DNA from: Lepiota brunneoincarnata
Taxonomy: Eukaryota > Basidiomycota > Agaricomycetes > Agaricales > Agaricaceae
Assembly (NCBI GenBank): GCA_023014365.1
Contig: JAEBUN010000061.1
Span: 62,001 to 126,000, forward strand
Direction: 5' to 3'
Length of the DNA stretch: 64,000 nucleotides
Made by a program: the position numbers and the translations under genes. Of the stretch, positions 44,677 through 52,316 are shown one piece after another (the stretch's first letter is position 1; the number at the start of each line of letters is the position of its first letter). The notes beneath the pieces were generated by a model, which ran no database searches, was not told the origin of the DNA, and worked only from the letters and a program-made list of their open reading frames with translations.

Positions 44677-45801
44677 ATGGCCTCCTCCGCAAAAATTAAC
44701 ACACCCCCAACCTTTAATGGAGAGACCGACTACTTCCGCCTCTGGAAGGATGCAGTACAACTATACATCGATGCAAAGCCAGGAGCCTTTTCCGATGACA
44801 AGACCAAGATACAATTCGCCCTTTCATACATGTCCACCGGCCCCGCCGCAACATGGAGAGGAGCATTCTTGGAATCAAACAAAGAACTTGATGGAAGCCA
44901 GACCCTTCCGACATGGAAGAAATTTCTCGAAGGACTCGATACATCCTTCGCCCCAAACAATGTCCCCGCCGATGCAATGGACAGAATCCGCCACCTCAAA
45001 CAGAATGGACGATATATCGATGATTACATATCCCAGTTCCAGATACTTGCCTATCAGGCCGACCTTGGAGATGGAGTGGCGGCGGTCAACTATTTCAAGA
45101 ACGGGCTGGATCGCCCCGTCGCAATCAAGACAATTAGCCTCAATCCAGGAAACAAACTCAGCGACTGGTTCAAACAAGCTCAAACAGCATATCAAATACT
45201 ACAAACTCAACGCGACTATATGCAAACTCGAGGAACTCCCTCGTTTCCAACGACTTCGCGCACTCGCCCATTTAAAGGGAAAAGAAATGCTTTTACGCGC
45301 CGTGTCCCACTGCCCTATCAAGCAACAGACCCTAACGCAATGGATATTGACCAACTCGCCGAAGCAGTCTACAACCTCGACTTTGAGGACGAGCCAGATC
45401 TACTCGCCGAGGAAGCTGATGAAGACGAGGAGACCGAAGAAGACAGACTCCACCAGTTGGTACAAGAACGCACCCGCGAAGCCCTCAATGCAATCCTCAC
45501 GGACGCCCAAAGAAAGGATCTCAAAGAAAAGAGATGCTTCAACTGCCGCAAGACTGGACACTTCGCCCGCGAATGCCCCACCAAGAAGACAATATATCGC
45601 CGATCCGAATTACCCCGCAATCTGGATGCCAGAAACCGGTCAAATGCGATATCCAGAAGAAGACAAGCAAGTTATAGGAAGAAGAATTCCCTATACAACA
45701 TACTAGAAGATGCAACCGACGAGGAAGTCGAGGACATCTACGAACATTTTGCAAACGAATCCAACCACCCAGATGCCCCTCTGGTTAAGGATTTTGCCTA
45801 A
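44677..45801 (+). CDS. gag: Gag (capsid and nucleocapsid)
   Basis: 374 residues from ATG 44677. The capsid-type retrotransposon gag domain is in the first two thirds (TPPTFNGETDYFRLWKDAVQ, GPAATWRGAF, YISQFQILAYQA, FKNGLDRPVAIKTI). An acidic stretch at about 45385-45460 follows, then one CCHC zinc knuckle, CFNCRKTGHFAREC, at residues 287-300. The last codons lie in the overlap with pol. It forms the virus-like particle and binds RNA. The frame is also open for a while upstream of this ATG, so a longer product is possible. Confidence 0.92.
   Translation: MASSAKINTPPTFNGETDYFRLWKDAVQLYIDAKPGAFSDDKTKIQFALSYMSTGPAATWRGAFLESNKELDGSQTLPTWKKFLEGLDTSFAPNNVPADAMDRIRHLKQNGRYIDDYISQFQILAYQADLGDGVAAVNYFKNGLDRPVAIKTISLNPGNKLSDWFKQAQTAYQILQTQRDYMQTRGTPSFPTTSRTRPFKGKRNAFTRRVPLPYQATDPNAMDIDQLAEAVYNLDFEDEPDLLAEEADEDEETEEDRLHQLVQERTREALNAILTDAQRKDLKEKRCFNCRKTGHFARECPTKKTIYRRSELPRNLDARNRSNAISRRRQASYRKKNSLYNILEDATDEEVEDIYEHFANESNHPDAPLVKDFA
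45789..45795 (+). promoter_or_regulatory. Candidate -1 frameshift heptamer
   Basis: G GAT TTT, read in the gag frame, lies six to twelve bases before the gag stop (45799-45801). Slipping back one base gives GGA TTT, and the pol frame is open from exactly here (its preceding stop is 45786-45788). The form GGATTTN is known from a retroviral pro-pol shift. I did not fold the downstream RNA. Confidence 0.5.
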
Positions 45802-48800
45802 GGAGACTAGCCACCACGTCTAGCCCTCCACAAAGACCTCCTTCCCTTTCCTACTCACAAAATGATATTAATGTTGTAAAATTACAGGAATCGTCAGCAC
45901 GCGTAATACATCTACCCTGTCGAATCCGAAAACACAAGTTCACTAAGGAAGGACCCGAAAGCGTGGAACTACTTGCCCTACTCGACTCAGGAGCAGCAGG
46001 AAACTTCATTGACCCCGGAATGGTCAAACAACATTCATTCAAAACAACACCCCTTGATCGACCCATCGAAGTACGAAATGCCGATGGATCTGTTAACGAA
46101 AACGGAACAGCCACCCACTACACGACCCTCAACCTAACGGTTAACGGAAAGAATATGGAGATCAAACCAAAAGTAGTCTCCCTCGGAAGCCCAAGACTCA
46201 TCCTTGGATTCCCTTGGCTTGCAGAACACAACCCAGACATCGACTGGGATGCCAAACAACTACGCTGGAGAAACGAACGTTGGGACAACACTATATTCCG
46301 AGAACTCATCCAATCCATGGAACCCGATTGGATCTACAATGACCAACTCAACCACATCTCCACACTAGAGCCCACAAGCTTCGAAGAAATCAACTTCAAA
46401 GCCTCCGCATCGCAATTCCTCGCCGTACAACACGGAGAAAAGAAAAACGACGACCCAAGAAAGGTCGTACCCACGGAATTCCACGAATACCTCCCAGTAT
46501 TTAGCAAGAAACAAGCCGAACGATTCCCCCCACAACGACCATGGGATCACAAAATTGAACTCAAGGAATCATTCAAACCAATTGCCATGAAGTCCTACCG
46601 ACTCTCCCTCAATGAAGAAAAAGAACTCGACACGTTCCTAGAAGAAAACCTTCAAAAGGGATACATTCGACCGTCCGAATCGCCAATGGCGTCACCTTTC
46701 TTCTTCGTAGGAAAGAAAGACGGAAAACTACGCCCCTGTCAAGACTACAGGTACCTCAACGAGCATACCGTCAAAAATGCATACAACCTCCCCCTCATCT
46801 CTCATATTCTCGACAAACTCCGAGGATCAAAGTACTTTACCAAACTCGACGTACGAGCAGGATACAACAACATCTGCATACGCAAAGGAGATGAATGGAA
46901 AGGAGCCTTCAGGACACCCCGAGGATTATTCGAACCCACGGTTATGTTCTTTGGAATGTGTAACTCCCCAGCAACATTCCAAACCATGATGGACTCATTA
47001 TTTCGAAAACTCATCGACAATGGAGGAGTAATCGTTTACATGGACGACATCCTCATTCACGCAAAAACAAAACAAGAACTTCGACGCCTCACAAGAGAAG
47101 TACTCAAGATACTCAAGGACAACGATCTATATCTCAAAACCGAGAAATGCGAATTCGAACGACAACGACTCGAATATCTAGGAGTTATTATCACTCCCGA
47201 CTCAGTTTCGATGGACCCAGCAAAGCTCAAAGGCATCGCTGAATGGCCAACACCAACTACCCCACGCGACGTACGAAAATTCATAGGATTTTGCAACTTC
47301 TATCGAAAATTCATACACCAATACGCCACATGGGCAAAACCTCTCAATGCCCTAATGTCCAAAACCAAGAAATTCGAATGGACAGAAGAATGCCAAAACG
47401 CCTTCGATACTCTCAAGAGAAAATTCCAAAGCGAACCGGTATTAATGGTCCCCGACCGAGACAAACCCTTCGAAATCGAATGCGACGCATCATTATTTGC
47501 ATCAGGAGCAGTCCTACTTCAACGCGACAACAATGGAGTTAAACACCCAGTCGCATATTTCTCGAAAGGATTCTCACCAGCCGAACGCAACTATCATTGC
47601 TCCGAACAGGAACTCTTCGCCATTATCCGAGCACTCAAAGAATGGCGTCACCACATAGAAGGATCATCACACAAGACCATCGTATGGTCAGATCACGACA
47701 ACCTTCGCCGCTGGAGAAAACCTGAAGACCTCAGCAGAAGACAAGCCCGATGGATTGCCTACATGCAACGATTTGACATCGAAATCCGACATATCCCTGG
47801 AAAGAAAAATGGACCAGCAGATGCCCTTTCCAGACGACCCGATCATGAACCCAAGACAAGAGACAACAAACAGGTCGTTGCACTCCCTGACAAATTCTTC
47901 ACCCCAAAACAGCCACAACATATCTATATTATCGACGAAAATACTAAACAGGAAATAAAAGAGCTGTGGAAGAAAAAGAAACAGACCGACATCGCCCAAG
48001 AAGATGACTCAGGACACCCACGCGTCCAAGGAAAACTATTTATACCACAAGATTTACACCTCAGACGCCGCTTACTGCAAAGAGTACACGACTCACCCAC
48101 CGCAGGACACCCTGGAATCGCAGAAACAACTAGAAAACTCCAGGAATACGCCTACTGGCCCGGGATGCGATCATTTGTCAAAAACTACGTCAAAGGATGT
48201 GGCGCTTGCCAACAATACAAGATCAATCGCCACCCCCTAAAACCACCGCTTCAACCTATCCCTGGACCCCGTTCTACCCGCCCATTCTCGAACATCTCGA
48301 TGGATCTTATCACAGACCTACCCCCGGACGGACCCCATGATTCTATACTGGTCGTGGTCGACCAGCTTACGAAGGGGATAATTCTAGAACCTACTGCGAA
48401 AACAGCCAACGCGGACAAGATCGCCGAAATTCTTATCAAACGGCTATTCTCTAGATTTGGCCTTCCCGAGAAAGTTCTCAGTGATCGCGACCCCAGATTC
48501 GCTGCCAAATCCATGAAAGAATTCTACAAACAACTCGGAATCGAACAAGCACTCTCTACCGCCTACCACCCCCAGACAGACGGACAAACAGAGCGATTCA
48601 ATCAAGAAATAGAACTCTACCTTGGCATCTATTGCTCATCAAACCCGAACAAATGGGTAAAGGCACTCCCACTCCTGGAATATGTCCACAACTCGAAAAC
48701 ACACGCTGAACACCAACATACCCCATTTGAACTCCTCTATGGATCAAGCCCCAAAGGATTTCCGACCTCTGAGGAGCCAACGAACATTCCAGCAATAGGA

Positions 48801-49457
48801 GAGAAGTTTAAATACCTCGCCAAGATACGCCAAGAAGCCCAAGCTGCGCATGAACAAGCCAGACTAAAAATGGCCGCAAGATATAACCGGCCAGATATCA
48901 ATCTAAAAATTGGACAGAAGGTTTGGCTCAACAACCGCAACCTCCCAATTCAGTACGCCTCAAAGAAACTGGCCCAACGCCGAGAAGGTCCCTTCACCAT
49001 AACAAGAAAACTCGGACCTGTTACCTACGAACTAAAATTACCCATCAAATGGAAGATCCACAACAAGTTTCATGCAAGCCTCCTAATGCCTGCAGAAGAG
49101 AACGACACACATGGGGAATACAACACAGCCCCACCACCCGACCTTGTAAATGGAGAAGAAGAATACGAGGTCGAGTCAATACTGCGCCACAGAAAATTCC
49201 GGAACAAGTATCAATTCCTAGTCAGATGGAAAGGATACCTTCCCACCGAGGATTCCTGGGAGCCAGAAGCAAACCTGGAGAACGCCAAGGAAGTCATTGA
49301 AGAATATAAAAGGGCCCACAAATTAGACAACCCCACCAATGACCCAACCACCCAACACTCGAACAACCACTCCAGACCTCCCAGAGCCAGACAACGATGG
49401 ACGCCTTCTCATCCGGGAAAGAATCATATCCCTGGCGAACCGCGTCGAAGGAAATAG
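45789..49457 (+). CDS. pol: Pol: protease, RT, RNase H, integrase, chromodomain
   Basis: Open in the -1 frame relative to gag and overlapping it by 13 nt; there is no ATG near its start, so it is probably made by frameshift or reinitiation. Counting from the Val codon at 45963: protease LLDSGAAGNF (D8), reverse transcriptase with KLDVRAGYNNI and YMDD (359-362), RNase H with IECDAS (D508), integrase zinc finger HDSPTAGHPG...CGACQ (H709), and DD35E core (D781 in MDL, D841 in SDRDP, E877 in TERF). Then the GPFTITRKLGP and FHASLLMP tail, and a chromodomain (1067 to about 1115; YEVESILRHR...FLVRWKGY...SWEPEANL). The chromodomain probably steers integration to marked chromatin. All motifs are intact. 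Confidence 0.96.
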   Translation, partial: GFCLRRLATTSSPPQRPPSLSYSQNDINVVKLQESSARVIHLPCRIRKHKFTKEGPESVELLALLDSGAAGNFIDPGMVKQHSFKTTPLDRPIEVRNADGSVNENGTATHYTTLNLTVNGKNMEIKPKVVSLGSPRLILGFPWLAEHNPDIDWDAKQLRWRNERWDNTIFRELIQSMEPDWIYNDQLNHISTLEPTSFEEINFKASASQFLAVQHGEKKNDDPRKVVPTEFHEYLPVFSKKQAERFPPQRPWDHKIELKESFKPIAMKSYRLSLNEEKELDTFLEENLQKGYIRPSESPMASPFFFVGKKDGKLRPCQDYRYLNEHTVKNAYNLPLISHILDKLRGSKYFTKLDVRAGYNNICIRKGDEWKGAFRTPRGLFEPTVMFFGMCNSPATFQTMMDSLFRKLIDNGGVIVYMDDILIHAKTKQELRRLTREVLKILKDNDLYLKTEKCEFERQRLEYLGVIITPDSVSMDPAKLKGIAEWPTPTTPRDVRKFIGFCNFYRKFIHQYATWAKPLNALMSKTKKFEWTEECQNAFDTLKRKFQSEPVLMVPDRDKPFEIECDASLFASGAVLLQRDNNGVKHPVAYFSKGFSPAERNYHCSEQELFAIIRALKEWRHHIEGSSHKTIVWSDHDNLRRWRKPEDLSRRQARWIAYMQRFDIEIRHIPGKKNGPADALSRRPDHEPKTRDNKQVVALPDKFFTPKQPQHIYIIDENTKQEIKELWKKKKQTDIAQEDDSGHPRVQGKLFIPQDLHLRRRLLQRVHDSPTAGHPGIAETTRKLQEYAYWPGMRSFVKNYVKGCGACQQYKINRHPLKPPLQPIPGPRSTRPFSNISMDLITDLPPDGPHDSILVVVDQLTKGIILEPTAKTANADKIAEILIKRLFSRFGLPEKVLSDRDPRFAAKSMKEFYKQLGIEQALSTAYHPQTDGQTERFNQEIELYLGIYCSSNPNKWVKALPLLEYVHNSKTHAEHQHTPFELLYGSSPKGFPTSEEPTNIPAIGEKFKYLAKIRQEAQAAHEQARLKMAARYNRPDINLKIGQKVWLNNRNLPIQYASKKLAQRREGPFTITRKLGPVTYELKLPIKWKIHNKFHASLLMPAEENDTHGEYNTAPPPDLVNGEEEYEVESILRHRKFRNKYQFLVRWKGYLPTEDSWEPEANLENAKEVIEEYKRAHKLDNPTNDPTTQHSNNHSRPPRARQRWTPSHPGKNHIPGEPRRRK

Positions 49458-50553
49458 CCAACCTAACCCTGCCACCGATACCGTTGACGACCAACCAGAC
49501 AGGACCAACAGTCCTTATATCATCCGGCATACCTTCCTTCCCTCCAACCAACCCGAGATACGATCCATCCTTCTACACGAAGTTCCCTTTCATATTACCG
49601 GAACCCGTCTTAAACGCAGTCCAGCGATGGTACCCCTGGTCGACACCTGCTGGAAGACATTTACTGCTCTTCTGTATCACAAGCGCCTCGTCCACGACCG
49701 AGCAACAGAATTCGAAAAACTATGCGCCACTATTCTTTCTAGCGCAACAGAGGAACAGGACCGCGATACCATTTCTGCCATGCTATCAACCGCTCTCACC
49801 GAATTCCCGTTCGAGAGTCCGATCCCAAGCCCGAGCAATGGAAGCGGAAGTCAGGACCGCCCTATCCTACCTATCGGGACCACCACCCAACCTTCCAACC
49901 CTCCCATGGTGGATACGAGTAACCAACCATCAAGTGTTGTACAAGCTATATCTGCTTCTAATGACGCCCCCATCGGGACTACCACCACTCACTTATCCGC
50001 CACCCGAACTCGCTGCAATTGCTGCCGTCGATTCGGCCATATCAAAGCAGGATGCCCGCGCTACCAATGTCGATATTGTCGAAAGATTGCCCCAGGCCAT
50101 TACGAGAAGCACTGCGAGAGAAACCCTTACCAGCATCAACCCGCAAGTATGGTACCTGGCCTGCATCGCCGCCCACGAGGAATACCAAGCAGAGCTCGAT
50201 CCCTCACACGCGAAACCACAAACAACAATATTCGACACATTGTTGCAAGCACCGAGCAGCGCCCCGCTTCAGCCAGACCCCTCCGCACCCGAATTCAAAA
50301 TGCCCCCGTCGTCATTCCGACCACCAACGCCACCACCACATCTGCTAGTGGAAGCCACCGACTTCCTGAATCGATCCTTCGGCACACCCGCCACCATTCA
50401 CTCCAGAGAACCCATCGTCATCGACCTCACCCAAGACCCGCCATCCCCAGACCACCAAGCTACCGAAGCGACTCCCCAGAACCCGACCCATACTTCGACT
50501 GGGACCCCATCGCCGAATCAAATATTACAGGAGAGCCTGTCGGACTATACTGA
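49339..50553 (+). CDS. ORF3: double zinc-knuckle protein 3' of pol
   Basis: 404 residues from ATG 49339, which lies within the last codons of pol in another frame. The middle carries two zinc-knuckle-like motifs in a row: CNCCRRFGHIKAGC (C-x2-C-x4-H-x4-C) and CRYCRKIAPGHYEKHC (C-x2-C-x6-H-x4-C). Before them is a helical part (TCWKTFTALLYHKRLVHDRA) and after them a Pro/Arg/His-rich basic tail. RNA or DNA binding is likely; its task in the element is unknown. I recall similar knuckle pairs in agaricomycete retroelement proteins, but cannot check this. It overlaps ORF4 for nearly its whole length. Confidence 0.6.
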   Translation: MTQPPNTRTTTPDLPEPDNDGRLLIRERIISLANRVEGNSQPNPATDTVDDQPDRTNSPYIIRHTFLPSNQPEIRSILLHEVPFHITGTRLKRSPAMVPLVDTCWKTFTALLYHKRLVHDRATEFEKLCATILSSATEEQDRDTISAMLSTALTEFPFESPIPSPSNGSGSQDRPILPIGTTTQPSNPPMVDTSNQPSSVVQAISASNDAPIGTTTTHLSATRTRCNCCRRFGHIKAGCPRYQCRYCRKIAPGHYEKHCERNPYQHQPASMVPGLHRRPRGIPSRARSLTRETTNNNIRHIVASTEQRPASARPLRTRIQNAPVVIPTTNATTTSASGSHRLPESILRHTRHHSLQRTHRHRPHPRPAIPRPPSYRSDSPEPDPYFDWDPIAESNITGEPVGLY

Positions 50554-50968
50554 GGATATGTCCGATGAGGACATCAGACCTTACGAAGGGGATAATGTTA
50601 TGAACAGTCCAGACCGGGAGGAACAAGAATTACTGTTCGACTTTACAAGATGGGTACAGGAGACTACAGACCAACTACGGGCACAAGAATACGAAGACGA
50701 GGAAGGGGAATACTACACCGCCATGCAGGACTTGGCGAGAGAAGCAGGAATGGAGATAACCTTGGAGGATATATTGGAATACCCCGAGGACGAGGAAGAT
50801 AACCATGGATCAACCGATCCAACCTCCGATGCGGATGGAAGCACCGAGAGAACGGAGAGCGAGAATGGAGAAGACTCCATGGAGATACAATCGGGAGAAG
50901 GAGATTATGAGTCAGAGGAAAGCGATGGAACATCGCACAGCAGTAGCGAGAGTACTGACTCATTGTAA
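49397..50968 (+). CDS. ORF4: overlapping ORF that runs into the 3' LTR
   Basis: 523 residues from ATG 49397, in the frame +1 to ORF3. It reads through 399 codons of internal sequence and then 124 codons of 3' LTR U3 (50596-50968). The internal part is moderately hydrophobic with Pro runs (LTYPPPELAAIAAVDSAISK, PWWIRVTNHQVLYKLYLLL), then VIDLTQDPPSPD. The LTR part is strongly acidic (EYEDEEGEYYTAMQDLA; ends SSSESTDSL). Both this frame and ORF3 are free of stops for about 1.15 kb, which is unlikely by chance, so at least one, and perhaps both, are coding. Function unknown. Confidence 0.5.
   Translation: MDAFSSGKESYPWRTASKEIANLTLPPIPLTTNQTGPTVLISSGIPSFPPTNPRYDPSFYTKFPFILPEPVLNAVQRWYPWSTPAGRHLLLFCITSASSTTEQQNSKNYAPLFFLAQQRNRTAIPFLPCYQPLSPNSRSRVRSQARAMEAEVRTALSYLSGPPPNLPTLPWWIRVTNHQVLYKLYLLLMTPPSGLPPLTYPPPELAAIAAVDSAISKQDARATNVDIVERLPQAITRSTARETLTSINPQVWYLACIAAHEEYQAELDPSHAKPQTTIFDTLLQAPSSAPLQPDPSAPEFKMPPSSFRPPTPPPHLLVEATDFLNRSFGTPATIHSREPIVIDLTQDPPSPDHQATEATPQNPTHTSTGTPSPNQILQESLSDYTEDMSDEDIRPYEGDNVMNSPDREEQELLFDFTRWVQETTDQLRAQEYEDEEGEYYTAMQDLAREAGMEITLEDILEYPEDEEDNHGSTDPTSDADGSTERTESENGEDSMEIQSGEGDYESEESDGTSHSSSESTDSL
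50585..50592 (+). promoter_or_regulatory. Polypurine tract
   Basis: GAAGGGGA, three bases before the 3' LTR; the expected primer site for plus-strand DNA synthesis. Confidence 0.7.
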
Positions 50969-51293
50969 TATAAATAACGCTAGGATGCCATCAGCCAGGA
51001 TGTGCATCATGGTCAGGACTGCGCACGACCAGTAGAACAGCCAAGTAACCTATAACGAGTATATAGCATCTCATAGGTATATAAGGCCTGTACAAGTAGA
51101 GATTAAAGCCTCAAGCTTTAATCTTGTTAACAGCGGTCGTTTACCTCTCTGCCTTAACTTGGCGTCTTCCCTCGTTATCTCATTGAGCGCGATCCACTAA
51201 GCTCTATAAGGCCAACCGTCTCGGACACCTTGTAGAGTGATTGAAGGCCGTCTCCAGTTATCTTCGGATACAGAAGGAGCACGGATCATAACA
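50596..51293 (+). repeat. 3' LTR
   Basis: 698 bp, the same as the 5' LTR but for one base (G51189 against A43646). Followed by the target duplication AAATA and then by the rest of the Helitron helicase. Confidence 0.96.
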
Positions 51294-51298
51294 AAATA
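51294..51298 (+). repeat. Target site duplication AAATA (right)
   Basis: Matches 43048-43052. Removing the element and one copy restores the helicase frame ..[12 protein letters not shown].. Confidence 0.93.
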
Positions 51299-51611
51299 TG
51301 CAGGGACAATAGTATTAATTCCAAGAATTATACTAAAGCCAAATGATGAAACACTTCCAATCCCACTCCAACGCAGGCAATTTCCAGTACGACTTGCATT
51401 TGCAATGACCATTAACAAGTCACAGGGACAGTCAGTAAAGCATGTTGGAATTAATCTGCAGACACCAGTTTTTTCACATGGCCAATTGTATGTAGCACTA
51501 TCTAGATGTACATCTGCAAACAGGATTAAAGTAGTATTTCCTGAAGAAAATATTACCAAAAGAACCACCAATGTAGTATACAAGGAAGTTTTCAATGGAC
51601 TGGATTTGTAG
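51299..51611 (+). pseudogene. Severed C-terminal part of the Helitron helicase
   Basis: Continues the helicase frame after the retrotransposon: [17 protein letters not shown], then helicase motifs [20 protein letters not shown] (motif V/VI region) and [17 protein letters not shown], ending at TAG 51609-51611. It has no start of its own. The helicase can therefore not be whole unless the 8.2-kb insert is removed. Confidence 0.9.
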
Positions 51612-51784
51612 TTAGAACATGAAACATTTATCTTTCTTCTCTTATGGAACATTCATCTTTTTCTTTTTCATGGAACATTTAATTTAGGTTTGTTCAGTCA
51701 TTTGTAATGTACATAGAACTGGAATTGTACTCAGGATTACAAACTCGGATTTACGTGTGACTTAGAATTGAAGCATAATCACGC

Positions 51785-51803
51785 CCCGTGCCAACGGCAC
51801 GGG
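51785..51803 (+). terminator. Helitron 3' terminal hairpin
   Basis: CCCGTGCC - AAC - GGCACGGG, an 8-bp GC-rich stem with a three-base loop, 12 nt before the element end at 51815. The hairpin is the usual transposition stop signal of Helitrons. Confidence 0.88.
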
Positions 51804-51815
51804 TTCTTACCCTCG

Positions 51816-52140
51816 TGCCAGAGAGCAGGATTCCATAGCTAATTGCACCGTTGAGCCAGGATCATCATCCAGACTTGCTGCCAAATCTCAAGCTATCACT
51901 TATCGGGCATGCACTCTGTGTTTTCGAAGCCCACTGGCAGCAAACATGGTGACCAAATATATACATACAGACCCCTGTGGGAGACCTTCTGTCATGATTT
52001 TGGGGTGGGAAGCAAGATAAGGGGTCCTGTCGTGTGTTCAATCAGCCACTGGGATTCTATGTTGGGCGGTTCCAGCTGTGAGAAAGTCTAAAGAAGGACT
52101 TCGCCACGCCAGCTGGGGAACCACAAGGATGTGCTATCTC
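51816..52140. repeat. Array spacer repeat (right flank of Helitron)
   Basis: Matches 34305-34570, with an extra segment of about 40 bp near 51910-51950, and the related spacers at 54490-54770 and 59850-60170. The best-kept string is GGGGTCCTGTCGTGTGTTCA and its flank. Confidence 0.75.
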
Positions 52141-52316
52141 AAGTGAATACACCGACAGTATATTGCGTCATCAAACTAGTTATTTTCATCATGCCTTGTC
52201 CATCCCACCAGTCATTGGAGACTGCATGTCTGTATATTTAGGATTTATGCATGGGAAAGGTGAACCGTAGAGTACAAACAATAACTATAATAAGATGTAC
52301 CGATGGGGTCCATGTA

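Larger units (their letters stand above)
43053..51293 (+). mobile_element. Full-length Ty3/gypsy chromovirus (LTR retrotransposon)
   Basis: Complete element of 8241 bp with two 698-bp LTRs, primer-binding site, gag with zinc knuckle, pol (protease, reverse transcriptase, RNase H, integrase, chromodomain), a polypurine tract and two extra ORFs after pol. All catalytic motifs are intact and the LTRs differ at one base, so the insertion is young and may be active. It lies in the same orientation as the Helitron helicase that it interrupts. Confidence 0.96.
37059..51815 (+). mobile_element. Helitron, interrupted by an LTR retrotransposon
   Basis: The element begins TCTATAAAGAATGG after host A37058 and ends ...TTCTTACCCTCG before host T51816, so it sits between A and T as Helitrons do. 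Both ends are fixed by the empty spacer copy at 34304/34305. An 8-bp stem hairpin lies 12 nt before the 3' end. It codes for a Rep/helicase protein. Without the nested 8.2-kb retrotransposon and its target duplication it is about 6.5 kb. Rolling-circle transposition is the established mode of the class. The last four bases are CTCG, against the usual CTRR. Confidence 0.9.

Noticed and set aside
43793..45706. 637-residue frame across the gag region
   Set aside because: From about 44677 it overlaps the true gag frame, which has the capsid and CCHC motifs. Only its first part may be coding.
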